A DNA stretch of 64,000 bases from Semisulcospira habei (GCA_036245525.1 BTPG01000004.1:22396983-22460982), one strand, 5' to 3'; shown: positions 32,706 to 42,547, counted from the first letter of the stretch. Program-made: numbers and translations. Notes: generated by a model not told the origin, from the letters alone.

Positions 32706-33359
32706 TTTTATTATGCACAATAAAAAATAATAAATTAATAAAACAATGGCAGCGGGAGGATTTAATCATGAAGATTTTAAAATGGATGACATGGATGCCT
32801 CAGATACCAGTATCATAGATATGACTGGAATGGTAACTACTTCTCCTTTGTATCATGAACTGTTAAAAGACAAAGTAAACTCATTTTATGACAGTGTTGG
32901 AGCGCGCCCAGATGTAATAGATCCTAATCAATTTGAATATGATAAAGGGCACTTATTTGTAAATACAGACAGAGGGAAAATATATCTAACACATAAAAAT
33001 AATCCTTCTAAGTTTAGGGCTTTAAGTACAATTAAAGGTGAAGTCGGTGGTAACTCTGGGTTGGCAAGGTATCTTGGAATTGGAGGGTCTCCTGTCACGC
33101 CAAGACTGGTTAGTGTTCTTCACGACACGCAAACAAAGTTACCAACAGGGCAACAGATTGAAATGGCACCAGTAACAAGCCTACCAGAAATAGCAAACAC
33201 AGTGATACAAGAAACCTCATTTACTGACGAAGTAATGAAAACAATAGATGACTCACCTTTGTCAATGAGAGAGATTATAGGGTTGAATAAATTAATGCAG
33301 ACGATAAGAGGTGATATGGTAAACAATGTTGCCAAACTGGGTGAGCTTGATAAACACAT

Positions 33360-33745
33360 TCCCCCACCCGGGTCTGCCCTGGGGGACTTGGGTGGGGTTA
33401 GGTACTTTTTAGTTCCCAGGGTCACCCTGGTCAGCCCCACAGGGTGAGTTTTTCTCTCTATTCTGGGGCATGTGTTTCTGTCTACCCTTGGTCCATTCAC
33501 CTGTATTTGCCTTTTTAAAACTCTCCCTACTGTCTGCACTGCCTGTAGCTCTTGATATTGGATGTGTGTTGCTAAATGGTCTTAGCTTTATTTAGGCCCC
33601 ATGTGTTAGGTTTATTTAACGTATTTGACCGGCTGGCGACATACATTCAATGTTCTGTTTAGTTTTTTCCACAAGCAGTGCAGGCACGTCCTGAGAAAGC
33701 CTTGTTGCTGTCGGGACGTTAAGCAATGTACAATCAATCAATCAA
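33360..33745 (+). mobile_element. SINE-A copy in membrane protein gene (first)
   Basis: Flanked by TTGATAAACACAT (33347-33359 and 33746-33758), perfect 13-bp duplication. Confidence 0.95.
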
Positions 33746-34308
33746 TTGATAAACACATAGAACGTGAAAAAGAGAAACTGGCTACCGCAGACAATGGGAA
33801 TCTTGACACAGAAATGAAAGAAAGAATCCAACACAGATTAAATGATTTGCAGATAGAAAGATCAGGAAGGTTAGAAGCGATTAGTATCGGGAGGGAAAAA
33901 CTGAAAACACAGGTCAACAGGATTAGAGAAACTATTCAGAAAATACTTCACGAAGACACTACTCTGGCTGAGAGACTAAAAACACTTTTCAGAGAACAGG
34001 GTATCACAATTGCCAGTTTAATTACAGCTCTTGGGTTTATTATCAGTACTGTTGTGTTAGCTGTCTCCGGGGGTGGTTCTCCACCTCCAGCACCACCAAC
34101 CCCAGTCCCCACAGATCCAAAAGACTTACAGTCGTGGGTAAAGAAACAACTGTCTCACATATCAGACTTGCTTAAGAAATTGGCTGTGAAAGCAATGGAC
34201 GCTTTGCCTGGCATTATAGGCACTGTTGTCAGTTGGCTGATTAGTACAGCGGCAAAGGCAGTAGGGTTTATGGCAGAACATGTGTGGGTCTTTTTGGTGA
34301 CAGTAGGA

Positions 34309-34699
34309 TTTGATTTGATTTGATTGTACATTGCTTAACGTCCCGACAGCAACAAGGCTTTCTCAGGACGTGCCTGCACTGCATGTGAAAAAAAAAAAGA
34401 AACAGAACATTGAATGTATGTCGCCAGCCGGTCAGATACATTAAATAAACCTAACACATGGGGCCTAAATAAAGCTAAGACCATTTAGCAACACACATCC
34501 AATATCAAGAGCTACAGGCAGTGCAGACAGTAGGGAGAGTTTTAAAAAGGCAAATACAGGTGAATGGACAAAGGGTAGACAGAAACACATGCCCCAGAAT
34601 AGAGAGAAAAACCCACCCTGTGGGGCTGACCAAGGTGACCCTGGGAACTAAAAAATACCTAACCCCACCCAAGTCCCCCAGGGCAGACCCGGGTGGGGA
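34309..34699 (-). mobile_element. SINE-A copy in membrane protein gene (second, inverted)
   Basis: Flanked by GGTGACAGTAGGA (34296-34308 and 34700-34712). The tail is extended (TTTGATTTGATTTGATTG on the + strand). The only one of the five Polinton copies in reverse orientation. Confidence 0.95.
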
Positions 34700-34730
34700 G
34701 GTGACAGTAGGAGGGTTAATAGTGGGTTAT

Positions 34731-35984
34731 TTAATGAAACAGATAAAGAAGTAAAACCCCTAATCCTGTTAGACCTATTACCAATGCTGTTCTCTCTGAC
34801 TCATGGGTGTCAGGGGTTGGGGTTGGTGTTGGTGTTGGGACCGGGGTTGTTACTGACTGTACGGGTGATGACGTTACTGGTGCTGCTGTCATTAATGGTT
34901 TTAATGTCTGTACATGTGTGGTTGTGGCCCCCAAGTTTACAGATTGATTGAGTCCTAATTTTTGATCACGACCTGCAACAACTATTTCATTATTATAATT
35001 TGTTATTGTCCCCATTTGGAGTTGAAGGTCAGATGGTAACATGTATAACCCGATGCCAACTACAAAGTCAACTTTTGATCTAGCATATCTTAAAACGTCT
35101 TGGTAACGCTGTATGCTTGATGGGAGATCAACTGATGAATTTACTGAATCTTCAAGATTTGCAAGAAACTGTTTTTGTGCTTCAAATTTACCACTCCCGT
35201 TTAAAATGTTTGATTTTGTTAGTGATTGTGCTCCTAGTAAACACCAGACATATGTTCTGATAGACTCATTGACGCGCTCGACTCCCGCTTGAGTAAACCC
35301 GTCAGATTTATCTAAGACAAATGTGGTCCATGCGTTTGACTGTTTCTGTTCTATTGATCCTAACCAGACTTGTGATTTTGATGAGAATGAAGTGTAGGGA
35401 GGCCAGTAATCTTGAGGGTATTGTCTGTGACTCATAGCATAATACAATGTACCAATGCCGTGGTGATCATCAAGTTTTTGTGTGAAGTCATACTTAGTGC
35501 TTATGTTAAATTCATTACAGATCCGTTCAAATGCTTTCAAATCCATGGGATTATTAAACTGATTAAAACTGGATTCAGTGGGCAGTGGGGTATGCAGTTC
35601 TGACAGTATTCTTCTAAGCTGGTAATACATGTGAAAACGATACACAGACCTAATCAGTTTGTTTGGGTGATTCAAATGGTCTGTGAATGAAACACCACAG
35701 CCTGTAGTTGAGCATAGTATGGCAAAGTTAAGTTGGTTTTGAAACATCTGTAGTGGGCTTGAAGACCACTTTCTTGCTGTAGCATCGTCTGTTATTGGAG
35801 GGTTTAGGTAATGATCAAAAGGGTTGGGTACTTTGACTTGAAATAAATCTTGTTCGCTTACAGCTATGTCGAGTTGATTTAGTTGAATTATTTTCTGTTC
35901 ATAAGTAGGGGCGACATTATACTTGGCATCCACGTTAAATTGAAATGCGTTTGTAGTGGTAATGGTTGGTGATTTAAATTCCAT
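34731..35984 (-). CDS. Polinton protein, unknown (417 aa), C-terminal membrane anchor
   Basis: Open from ATG (MEFKSPTITTTNAF), directly behind a poly-A/T tract. The first ~330 residues are soluble, with many Gln, Asn and aromatic residues and two Cys (ILCSTTGCG). A Thr/Pro repeat follows (TPTPTPTPD), then a hydrophobic C-terminal segment (ALVIGLTGLGVLLLYLF). A large ectodomain, a mucin-like Thr/Pro stalk and a C-terminal anchor would suit a virion surface or fiber-like protein, but this is inference and no family is recognised. It overlaps the end of the preceding + strand gene by 24 bases and starts divergently from the next gene. Confidence 0.65.
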   Translation of the reverse strand: MEFKSPTITTTNAFQFNVDAKYNVAPTYEQKIIQLNQLDIAVSEQDLFQVKVPNPFDHYLNPPITDDATARKWSSSPLQMFQNQLNFAILCSTTGCGVSFTDHLNHPNKLIRSVYRFHMYYQLRRILSELHTPLPTESSFNQFNNPMDLKAFERICNEFNISTKYDFTQKLDDHHGIGTLYYAMSHRQYPQDYWPPYTSFSSKSQVWLGSIEQKQSNAWTTFVLDKSDGFTQAGVERVNESIRTYVWCLLGAQSLTKSNILNGSGKFEAQKQFLANLEDSVNSSVDLPSSIQRYQDVLRYARSKVDFVVGIGLYMLPSDLQLQMGTITNYNNEIVVAGRDQKLGLNQSVNLGATTTHVQTLKPLMTAAPVTSSPVQSVTTPVPTPTPTPTPDTHESERTALVIGLTGLGVLLLYLFH

Positions 35985-36020
35985 CCTTTTTTTTTTTTTT
36001 TTTTTTATGAGATAATAAAA

Positions 36021-36761
36021 ATGTTTATAACCTTAACAAATCTTGACACGAGCAAACCAGTGTGGTTAACTAATGGAATCGATAATCGAGATGGTAACAA
36101 GGCTGTGGCTATCCATGAAATGTTTTATACAGTAAAGTGGTTTAATGTAACGGATAATACAAGTTTTTATATGAGTTATGTTAATGCTGGTAATAGTGGC
36201 TTGGACACTAATACACACTTTATACCATCTGGGTATTATGACTTTTGTACTTTAGCTACATGGTTTCAAAATAATTTAAAAATTAAAGCAACTTTAAATC
36301 AGGCTAACTTGTTTGTTGAATTAGAAATTCCTACAGGCACTATACCTTTATTTTCAACTGAACTTGCATATTTACTTGGTTTAATAGACAGAAATACAAT
36401 GCCTGTAAATTGGGTAATGGGTTTTACAGATAATGGTACTAGTGGATGGTATTATTCGTCAGTTGTAACTAAAATAACTGGAACATATCCTGTTCATTTG
36501 TCAGTACACACATTTCTAAATGTTTATTTAAAAGAACTAAACACGACTGAAAATGTACACAATGGAAAACCATCAACTTTGTTGAGATGCTTACCTACTG
36601 GAACTGCTCCGTATTGTGAAAGTGTGGTTGTTAGATTTCCTAATTTGCAGTTTAAGAAATTAGGTTATAGTTTCTTTGAGTCACTGTGTTTATCTGTAAC
36701 TAATCAGGATGGCAAACCAGTTGTGATGCATGATTTTAGTGTTGTGTTGGAAATTAAATAA
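36021..36761 (+). CDS. Candidate penton/minor capsid protein (246 aa)
   Basis: Intact frame from ATG preceded by GATAATAAAA. The sequence is beta-rich with regularly spaced Asn/Gly turns (YVNAGNSGLDTNTHF) and ends in a strand pair, TNQDGKPVVMHDFSVVLEIK, resembling the last strands of jelly-roll capsid proteins. Size and position among structural genes fit the single jelly-roll minor capsid protein of Polintons. No signal peptide or membrane segment. The next gene follows after 20 bases. Confidence 0.4.
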   Translation: MFITLTNLDTSKPVWLTNGIDNRDGNKAVAIHEMFYTVKWFNVTDNTSFYMSYVNAGNSGLDTNTHFIPSGYYDFCTLATWFQNNLKIKATLNQANLFVELEIPTGTIPLFSTELAYLLGLIDRNTMPVNWVMGFTDNGTSGWYYSSVVTKITGTYPVHLSVHTFLNVYLKELNTTENVHNGKPSTLLRCLPTGTAPYCESVVVRFPNLQFKKLGYSFFESLCLSVTNQDGKPVVMHDFSVVLEIK

Positions 36762-36781
36762 TTTTATTTTTGTTTATAAAA

Positions 36782-37660
36782 ATGAGTGGTCTTGGTCCAA
36801 AGCCTAGAATCATACCAGTTGCGTGTCCAGTAACAGAATTGAAAGATTTAGCAGACGTACAGGATTTTGAGAAGGAAGGGGAAATTGGAGAAATATATGG
36901 TTTTGAACTTGATTCAAATGGCATGTACAAGAGGAAAGTAATTGTCGACATGAAAGATGGTGAAAAACAGATTCCTAAACTTGGTCAGCTTCGTGATGTT
37001 ACTGTACCTACTCCACCTGTAAATAATGCGCCTTACAACTTAATACATGTGGGAAATAAGTGGGTTGTTTCACCTGTGCCGGCACCACCACCCACAATTG
37101 ACTGGGACATAAAGATTGAATTTATTAGTCCTTATGTATACACTGATGATGAAGGCGCCTTAGTGTTTAGGAAGGTTGTTAATTCTGGGCCGCTTATTGT
37201 AAGCCTTGTTCCAAGTTTTGCCCTAGACAACAATAGCAGAGAAAAACTGAAAGTTGAAAATTATGAGAGACGGCGGTATCTTCTTACAACTAGAAAGGGT
37301 AGATCAGATACTTCTGTTGTGTTTATGCCAGCAAGCTTAGTCATGGCTAGAGAAGTGACAATAGTATTTGAAATTATCATGAAATCTGTTGCTACTGCTA
37401 AAGAGGCTCAAATTGCACAAGGAATTAAACTTACATGGAATGAAGCAGTAACAGAATCATCAAAGGTCTTTATTGCTATTACAAAAAATAATGATGTTAT
37501 TAATGTTTCGAGCAGTATTCCCGCTGTCAAGGTGGTGGTTGACAAAACAACTTTTGTTCGTCTAACTTACATAAACCTTGAACACATTGATCTTGTTGCA
37601 TTTTATTATGCCAGCAAATTGTATACTTTTGAAGAGTTGCAAAATGTAATTGCTGATTAA
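36782..37660 (+). CDS. Polinton protein, unknown (292 aa)
   Basis: Start at MSGLGPKPRI (ATG 36782, TTTATAAAAATG); the upstream codons of the same frame begin with a non-ATG codon and are probably untranslated. A Pro-rich stretch (VSPVPAPPPTIDW) near residue 110 separates an N-terminal region from a beta-rich C-terminal region with several Val/Ile strands. No membrane segment and no catalytic motif. Probably structural by location. TAA is followed by a poly-A run and AATAAAAAATG of the next gene. Confidence 0.6.
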   Translation: MSGLGPKPRIIPVACPVTELKDLADVQDFEKEGEIGEIYGFELDSNGMYKRKVIVDMKDGEKQIPKLGQLRDVTVPTPPVNNAPYNLIHVGNKWVVSPVPAPPPTIDWDIKIEFISPYVYTDDEGALVFRKVVNSGPLIVSLVPSFALDNNSREKLKVENYERRRYLLTTRKGRSDTSVVFMPASLVMAREVTIVFEIIMKSVATAKEAQIAQGIKLTWNEAVTESSKVFIAITKNNDVINVSSSIPAVKVVVDKTTFVRLTYINLEHIDLVAFYYASKLYTFEELQNVIAD

Positions 37661-37681
37661 AAAAATATTTGTCAATAAAAA

Positions 37682-38768
37682 ATGGTGAACTTGTATCCAC
37701 AAATACCGACGCTTGAGCCGACTGAAACAAATGTGATGACTAAAACAACACTTGCGCCTGATCCGCATATGCTAATTGCTTCAGATAAAACATTACAGGC
37801 AGATGCATTCAGATTAAATAATATTACAGAAGCTTTGAAATATTTGGAAGGAGAAGAGGCTAAGTACTCACGGTGCAAAAGGAGGTATAAGTCAGTATTT
37901 AATTCTGTTCAAAACACTTCTATGGCTATTGGTGCAGTTTAACCCCACCCGGGTCTGCCCTGGGGGACTTGGGTGGGGTTAGGTATTTTTTAGTTCCCAG
38001 GGTCACCCTGGTCAGCCCCACAGGGTGGGTTTTTCTCTCTATTCTGGGGCATGTGTTTCTGTCTACCCTTTGTCCATTCACCTGTATTTGCCTTTTTAAA
38101 ACTCTCCCTACTGTCTGCACTGCCTGTAGCTCGTGATATTGGATGTGTGTTGCTAAATGGTCTTAGCTTTATTTAGGCCCCATGTGTTAGGTTTATTTAA
38201 TGTATTTGACCGGCTGGCGACATACATTCAATGTTCTGTTTATTTTTTTTTTTCACAAGCAGTGCAGGCACGTCCTGAGAAAGCCTTGTTGCTGTCGGGA
38301 CGTTAAGCAATGTACAATCAATCAATTATTGGTGCAGTTTCAGCTTCATGTTCTGTAGGAGGTATAGCTCTGTTCGCCACAGGAATTGGGAGTTTGGCTG
38401 GAATAGCAATTGAGGCTATCAGCGTTGCTACATGTCTAACATGCTTTGGTTTGGAGGCCTTGAACAAGAGGTTTCACACAAAATTAGAAAAACATGAAGC
38501 ATTGAGTACTTTGGCGGGTGCAAAGCTGAGTAGTATAAAACTTATTATCAGTAAGGCATTGAATGATAATTTTATTGATGACGAAGAATTTAAGCGGGTC
38601 CAGGATGATTTAAATAATTACAAGAAACAGAAGTCTGAAATACAAAATAAAACGAGTAGTCAATCTCCCGTAAATATTGAAGAACTGAAAGCTAGTTTTT
38701 TAGAGATGGGGAAAAGGATCGGTGTTCAGGAAACCACAGAAAAACTACACAATCTTTTAAACAAATAA
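37682..38768 (+). pseudogene. Polinton helical membrane protein split by a SINE
   Basis: First part (37682-37940) begins MVNLYPQIPTLEP and runs into a charged helix (LEGEEAKYSRCKRRYKSV). After the SINE, coding resumes at 38328 with a Gly/Ala-rich hydrophobic region (GGIALFATGIGSLAGIAIEAI) and a long charged helix ending NLLNK. Removing the SINE and one duplication copy leaves 687 bases, exactly 229 codons. Proteins with this helix, double hydrophobic hairpin and helix layout are frequent in Polinton-type elements, from memory; function unknown. TAA is fused with AATAAAAAT, a possible poly(A) signal. Confidence 0.7.
37941..38327 (+). mobile_element. SINE-A copy in last Polinton gene
   Basis: Flanked by ATTGGTGCAGTTT (37928-37940 and 38328-38340). 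Confidence 0.95.
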
Positions 38769-38774
38769 AAATCA

Positions 38775-39930
38775 GATTTGGTAATCGTTTATTAATGTCA
38801 TATACTTCACAGAAAAATGACATGTCGCCTAACTATTTAACCCCATCAGCACCACCACCACCTGACTATTACTAAAAAAAAAAAGTTTTCTTGTTGTCCT
38901 TGTAACTTGGGAAATCTGTCCGAGTATCTTGTTGACTTGCATCAAGAACTTACAAGATCTTATGTTAAGACACTTATAAGAACTTGTTTTAAGTCACTTA
39001 TAATTACTTACGCCAACTAACTTCAAAGGTACTTACAAAGTTACTTGCTGGTTTATAAATTACCTGATTAAGTACTTGTAATTTACTTAGAAACATCTAG
39101 ACAGTAACATAGACAGTAACTTGATAATTTTACCCATGACTTGAACACCAGAAAATAATCTAGACTCAGTAACAACATGGGAGAGAATTTGCTCTGTTCA
39201 GTATCAGCATAAGAAATAATAACAGATTATTTCCCTTTGTTCAGTAAAAGGGAAGGAATCACCACCTGTTCAGTAACAAAATTTTAGATTACTTCCCTTT
39301 GTTGAATATAAGTTTATACAAGGGAAGTAATTTTGAGAAAATTTTGGTAAGACAAAAAGTTACTTCCCTTGCTTTATTAAATTATGTTTTAATTTTTGAC
39401 TAAAATATATATATTTTTTCATAAAAAATAAAAGGCAAGATGTGTCAATAATTATGATAGATAATAGTATAAAGATGTTATTATTTGATTTTTGTTTAAA
39501 AATGTGTGATTATTGTTGTCTTTTAATACAAATATAATTTTTTTGGTATTACTTTTTTGCTTCACCAACTTAATTATTTTAGGAGAATGTAGGGTTATAT
39601 AAATGAAAATGTTTCTATTCATTGTGGGTCCGTGAGTGGTCCAGTGGCCTAGGAAACAAACAAGGGAGTTATTTGTGCACAAAAACCCGGGTTGTAACTC
39701 CCTTGCTTGTTCCAAACACCTCTGGGACATCTACACTTTCGTTTCAGGCAGCCGAGTCTTGGTAGATTCCCGTCTGGGGTGGGCGGAACAGACCAAAACC
39801 TAGGCCACACCAAAAGCTCTCACAGGGAAGGCGAATTGTGCACTTGAACCTGGGTTATAGCTGACTCTGTGAGAGCAACTGGAAAAAGACCAGGAGCGGA
39901 CTTTTACCATTTTTTGGTTCCAGTGCCATT
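38775..39930. other. Polinton right-hand non-coding region
   Basis: AT-rich, with no gene. 38930-39120 has recurrent ACTTACAAG/ACTTGT/TTACTTG words, and 39230-39375 has repeated TTACTTCCCTTTGTT and GGGAAGTAA words in both orientations. 39630-39850 has a GCAC/AACCCGGGTT-rich stretch with a duplicated theme (GTGCACAAAAACCCGGGTTG, TGTGCACTTGAACCTGGGTT). Confidence 0.5.
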
Positions 39931-39939
39931 GACCTCGTG

Positions 39940-40115
39940 ACCTCTGACCTTGACCCATGACCTTGACCCATGACCTTGACCCATGACCTTGACCTTGACA
40001 CATGACCTTGACCCATGACCTTGACCCTTGACCTTGACCCATGACCTTGACCCTTGACCTTGACCTTGGCCTTGTGGCTGGTGACTTTGACCTTGGTTTT
40101 AACCCTTGACCTGTG
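39940..40115 (-). repeat. TGACCTTGACCCA minisatellite
   Basis: About 12 imperfect copies of a 13-base unit, read on the - strand as GGTCATGGGTCAA. It replaces the inner part of the right inverted repeat. Each exact TGACCTTGA core (about ten) equals TCAAGGTCA on the other strand. Confidence 0.9.
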
Positions 40116-40119
40116 ACCT

Positions 40120-40499
40120 TTTGACTTGCCTGAGACAATTACAGACAAAAGACGCTGTTTTTTCGAGTCCAAGTCTTTGTTTTCTACAGTATTGATATCG
40201 TTTAGAAGAAGTAATTCGTCTTGATTCATTTTATAATGTAATATAATATTTTTGTTTTAAAAAAGTCAATGACAGCATTAATTATTTAGGGGGGGATGGG
40301 GGATCTGGCTTAATAATCGCGGGTTGGTAGCTGATCAAAAATCGTTGCTTTGAATAATTTCTGGAGTGGAACTAAAATGGCTAGGTAATAAAGGTATTGG
40401 TGGTAATTGGTCGAGTGCGTTAGTCTAAATGGCTAGTTGATTACAATAATTAGTTGATTATGGAATGGGTGGGCATCAACTGTCAGTTTATCTATCTCT
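40120..40499 (-). repeat. Polinton right terminal inverted repeat
   Basis: Mirror of the left repeat. Its inner end is replaced by the TGACCTTGACCCA minisatellite. It carries a truncated copy of the first gene (ATG at 40229, - strand, starting MNQDELLLLNDI) that loses similarity after VIVSGKSK. Confidence 0.9.
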
Positions 40500-40544
40500 T
40501 TTTTTAGCTTTTAAAAATTTTATTTAATGTCTTTAACAGCGTTT

Positions 40545-41358
40545 CTTTTATGTGAAAAACCTTGGCGTTATCCTTGATTCCTCTCTTACCATGACCAGCT
40601 TCGTCTCCGCCACTGCCCAGGCATGCTACTTCCACCTCCGCCGCATCAGTCAGATCAGAAAATACCTCACCACCGAAGCTGCCACCAAACTTGCTGTCTC
40701 TCTCATCCTATCTCGCATCGACTACTGCAACTCTCTCCTTTCCGGCCTCTCTCACTCCACCACTTCCACTCTCCAGCGCGTTCAGAACAATGCTGCCCGC
40801 CTCGTCCTCAGAAAGAAAAAATCCGACCACATCACTCCCCTGCTCAAACTCCTTCACTGGCTTCCCATCCCACAACGCATCCAATACAAGATTCTGTCTC
40901 TCTGCTACAAATCCCTGAACAACTGCGCTCCTGCCTATCTCTCCAACTTACTTCATCCCTACACTCCTTCCCGCTCCCTCCGCTCCTTCCCGCTCCCTCC
41001 GCTCCGCCTCCGACCCTCTCCGTCTCCACATTCCCCACACCAAACTCAGCACTTTCGGCCCCCGCTCCTTCTCAGTTTATGGTCCATCCACCTGGAACAC
41101 TCTCCCACTTTCTCTTTGTCAGAAAGACTCCCTCTCCTCCTTTCAGTCCGCCCTCAAAACTCACCTCTTTCAACAGTTCTAGAGCACTATATCACCACAC
41201 TCCCCACAAAAGCTGACTGTCCCAATGTATTTCACCATTTGTGGTACGTGAGTTGTTGTCTAAAGCGTGTGCATGCGTGCGCGAGTTGTGAGTGCGCGCT
41301 TAGAGTTATAATTATTATAAGATAAGCGCATTATAAATACTGTAATTATTTTTTTTAT
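40545..41358 (+). mobile_element. CR1/L2-like LINE 3' end, copy 1
   Basis: Encodes the last ~210 residues of a reverse transcriptase: KNLGVILDSSLTM, HLRRISQIRKYLT, LILSRIDYCNSLLSGL, HITPLLKLLHWLPI and YKSLNN. The 5' end is cut, as usual for LINE copies. After about codon 140 the frame drifts because the segment CGCTCCTTCCCGCTCCCTC is duplicated. The 3' end is TAAGATAAGCGCATTATAAA plus an ATT-rich tail. It begins about 45 bases after the Polinton's right boundary, inside intron 2 of the carrier gene. Confidence 0.85.
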
Positions 41359-41492
41359 TAAATTTAGATGCTTTATATAGTGTCACCAAATTAGTTGAAG
41401 AAATAAATGAAATTAGTTAATTATGTCATAAAGCCCTGCAGGTTACTAAGACCATCTCATAGAAAATACACAATGAAAATGTTTAATTTCAG

Positions 41493-41573
41493 GTCCAGAT
41501 CCAAACACAGCCAGCTCACAATCAGTATAAAGGAGTATGGGACTGTGCAAAATCTGTATCACACAGTGGCCTT
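41493..41573 (+). CDS. Mitochondrial carrier, exon 3
   Basis: Acceptor TTTAATTTCAG, donor GTAAGT, 27 complete codons. The sequence VQIQTQ directly continues the first signature; then comes the YKGVWDCAK matrix loop with its Gly and aromatic residues, typical of carrier repeat 1. Confidence 0.88.
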
Positions 41574-42285
41574 GTAAGTAGGAGTTGTGTACTTGTATGT
41601 ATGACAGGTCTGTTTTAGCTGACTACATTTTTAAATTTGCAACTGAAAAGGAACCTATGTACACTAGAATGAAATGGTATGCATCCACCAAACCTCATTG
41701 TCCTCATGTGAGCGCACTAGTTGAGCAAATAAAAGTGGAGAAAATGTTCAGTGATCGATGTGAAACAGCCTCATTTCAGTTGATCATACATAGCAGCTAG
41801 CGTGCATTTTCTCAGATCAAACAGCTTTTAATGAACCTTGTTCACAGTGACAACATTCAGTTGAAGGCTTGTGATATTTATGATGTTTAACCCCTATTGT
41901 GCATGCAGCTTCCAGTACAGTGAATTCGCATTTAATGACGACCCTCCCCTTTACCCCCTCTTGAAACATTTGATGTGAATGTCACTGAAAAGAATCATCT
42001 TTATATTTTGTGGTAAATGTACGAGGGTTCGCAGTGTGAATCTAACTAGCATAAATCATACCCCGCATGACTGATCACTTTCAAATATGAAGAAAGTGAC
42101 CCCCGTCTGTGTTATAGGACCATTTCTAATAAAAAGATATTCTTGCAGTACTTGTGATGTTTGTAAATTTTTAACCAGATCTATTTAAAAAAGTTTCCTT
42201 GGAAAAAGTGGTGCAAAGATGAAAGCATTGATGTGAATGTGGTACATCTTCTAGCATGAATTTATGTACCGGTTATGTTTTGCAG

Positions 42286-42547
42286 AGTAAAGGATTTTTT
42301 CGAGGAATGTCATGGCCTCTGATGTCGTACTCGTTTATAAACTCCATCTTTTTCGGAGCATATGGACATTTACTTCAACAGTTTGGTCACAACAAACGCG
42401 AGTGTACAGAGCCACTCTATCTGTCGGTCTTGGCAGCAGGCTGCATAGCAACAGCTCCTACAGTTTTCATTGCATGCCCTATCGACGTCATCAAAGTCAC
42501 CATGCAGGCACAGATTCAGCACGAGACTCGTCAGGGGTTGGAAAAAT
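42286..42547 (+). CDS. Mitochondrial carrier, exon 4
   Basis: Acceptor GTTTTGCAG, donor GTAAGT in phase 1. Encodes GFFRGMSWPL (end of repeat 1), the NSIFFGAYG helix 2 region, and repeat 2 with CPIDVIK near its end. The open frame is intact. Surrounding intron sequence has no other conserved coding. Confidence 0.88.

Larger units (their letters stand above)
32746..34754 (+). pseudogene. Polinton membrane protein split by two SINEs
   Basis: Starts MAAGGFNHEDF after TTAATAAAACA. The first part (to 33359) is soluble and acidic. The second (33746-34308) has a long charged helix (residues with Glu/Lys heptads), the hydrophobic segment ITIASLITALGFIIST, a Pro-rich linker and a second hydrophobic region (PGIIGTVVSWLI, AVGFMAEHVWVFL). 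The third, tiny part (34700-34754) ends GYLMKQIKK. Removing each SINE with one copy of its duplication leaves 1206 bases, exactly 402 codons, so the gene was intact before the insertions. Similar proteins with a C-terminal membrane region are common in these elements; function unknown, perhaps virion membrane penetration. Confidence 0.75.
25545..40499. mobile_element. Polinton/Maverick (adintovirus-like) element, degenerate
   Basis: Bounded by inverted repeats starting AGAGATAGATAAACTGACAG (left) and its complement (right), and by six T's on each side (25539-25544 and 40500-40505), matching the 6-bp duplication and 5'-AG ends known for Polintons. Contents in order: four small + strand genes, integrase (+), DNA polymerase B remnant (-), packaging ATPase (-), probable major capsid (-), membrane protein (+), unknown 417-residue protein (-), and three + strand structural or unknown genes. 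No adenain-type cysteine protease was recognised. Five SINE-A insertions add about 2.0 kb, so the unhit element was near 12.9 kb. Given the broken polymerase and ATPase it cannot move on its own. Whether it arrived as a transposon or a virus cannot be decided from one copy. Confidence 0.93.

Noticed and set aside
33120..33539. Frames reading THPVGLTRVTLGTKKYLTPP in many places
   Set aside because: Antisense of the SINE-A head; recurs at every copy, not a protein family.
40552..41325. A host gene encoding a 257-residue protein
   Set aside because: It is the reverse transcriptase end of a LINE, with a second copy at 53605 and a LINE-type 3' tail.
41493..41573. Frameshift in carrier exon 3
   Set aside because: First suspected from a misread line; the exon is exactly 27 codons and in phase on recount.
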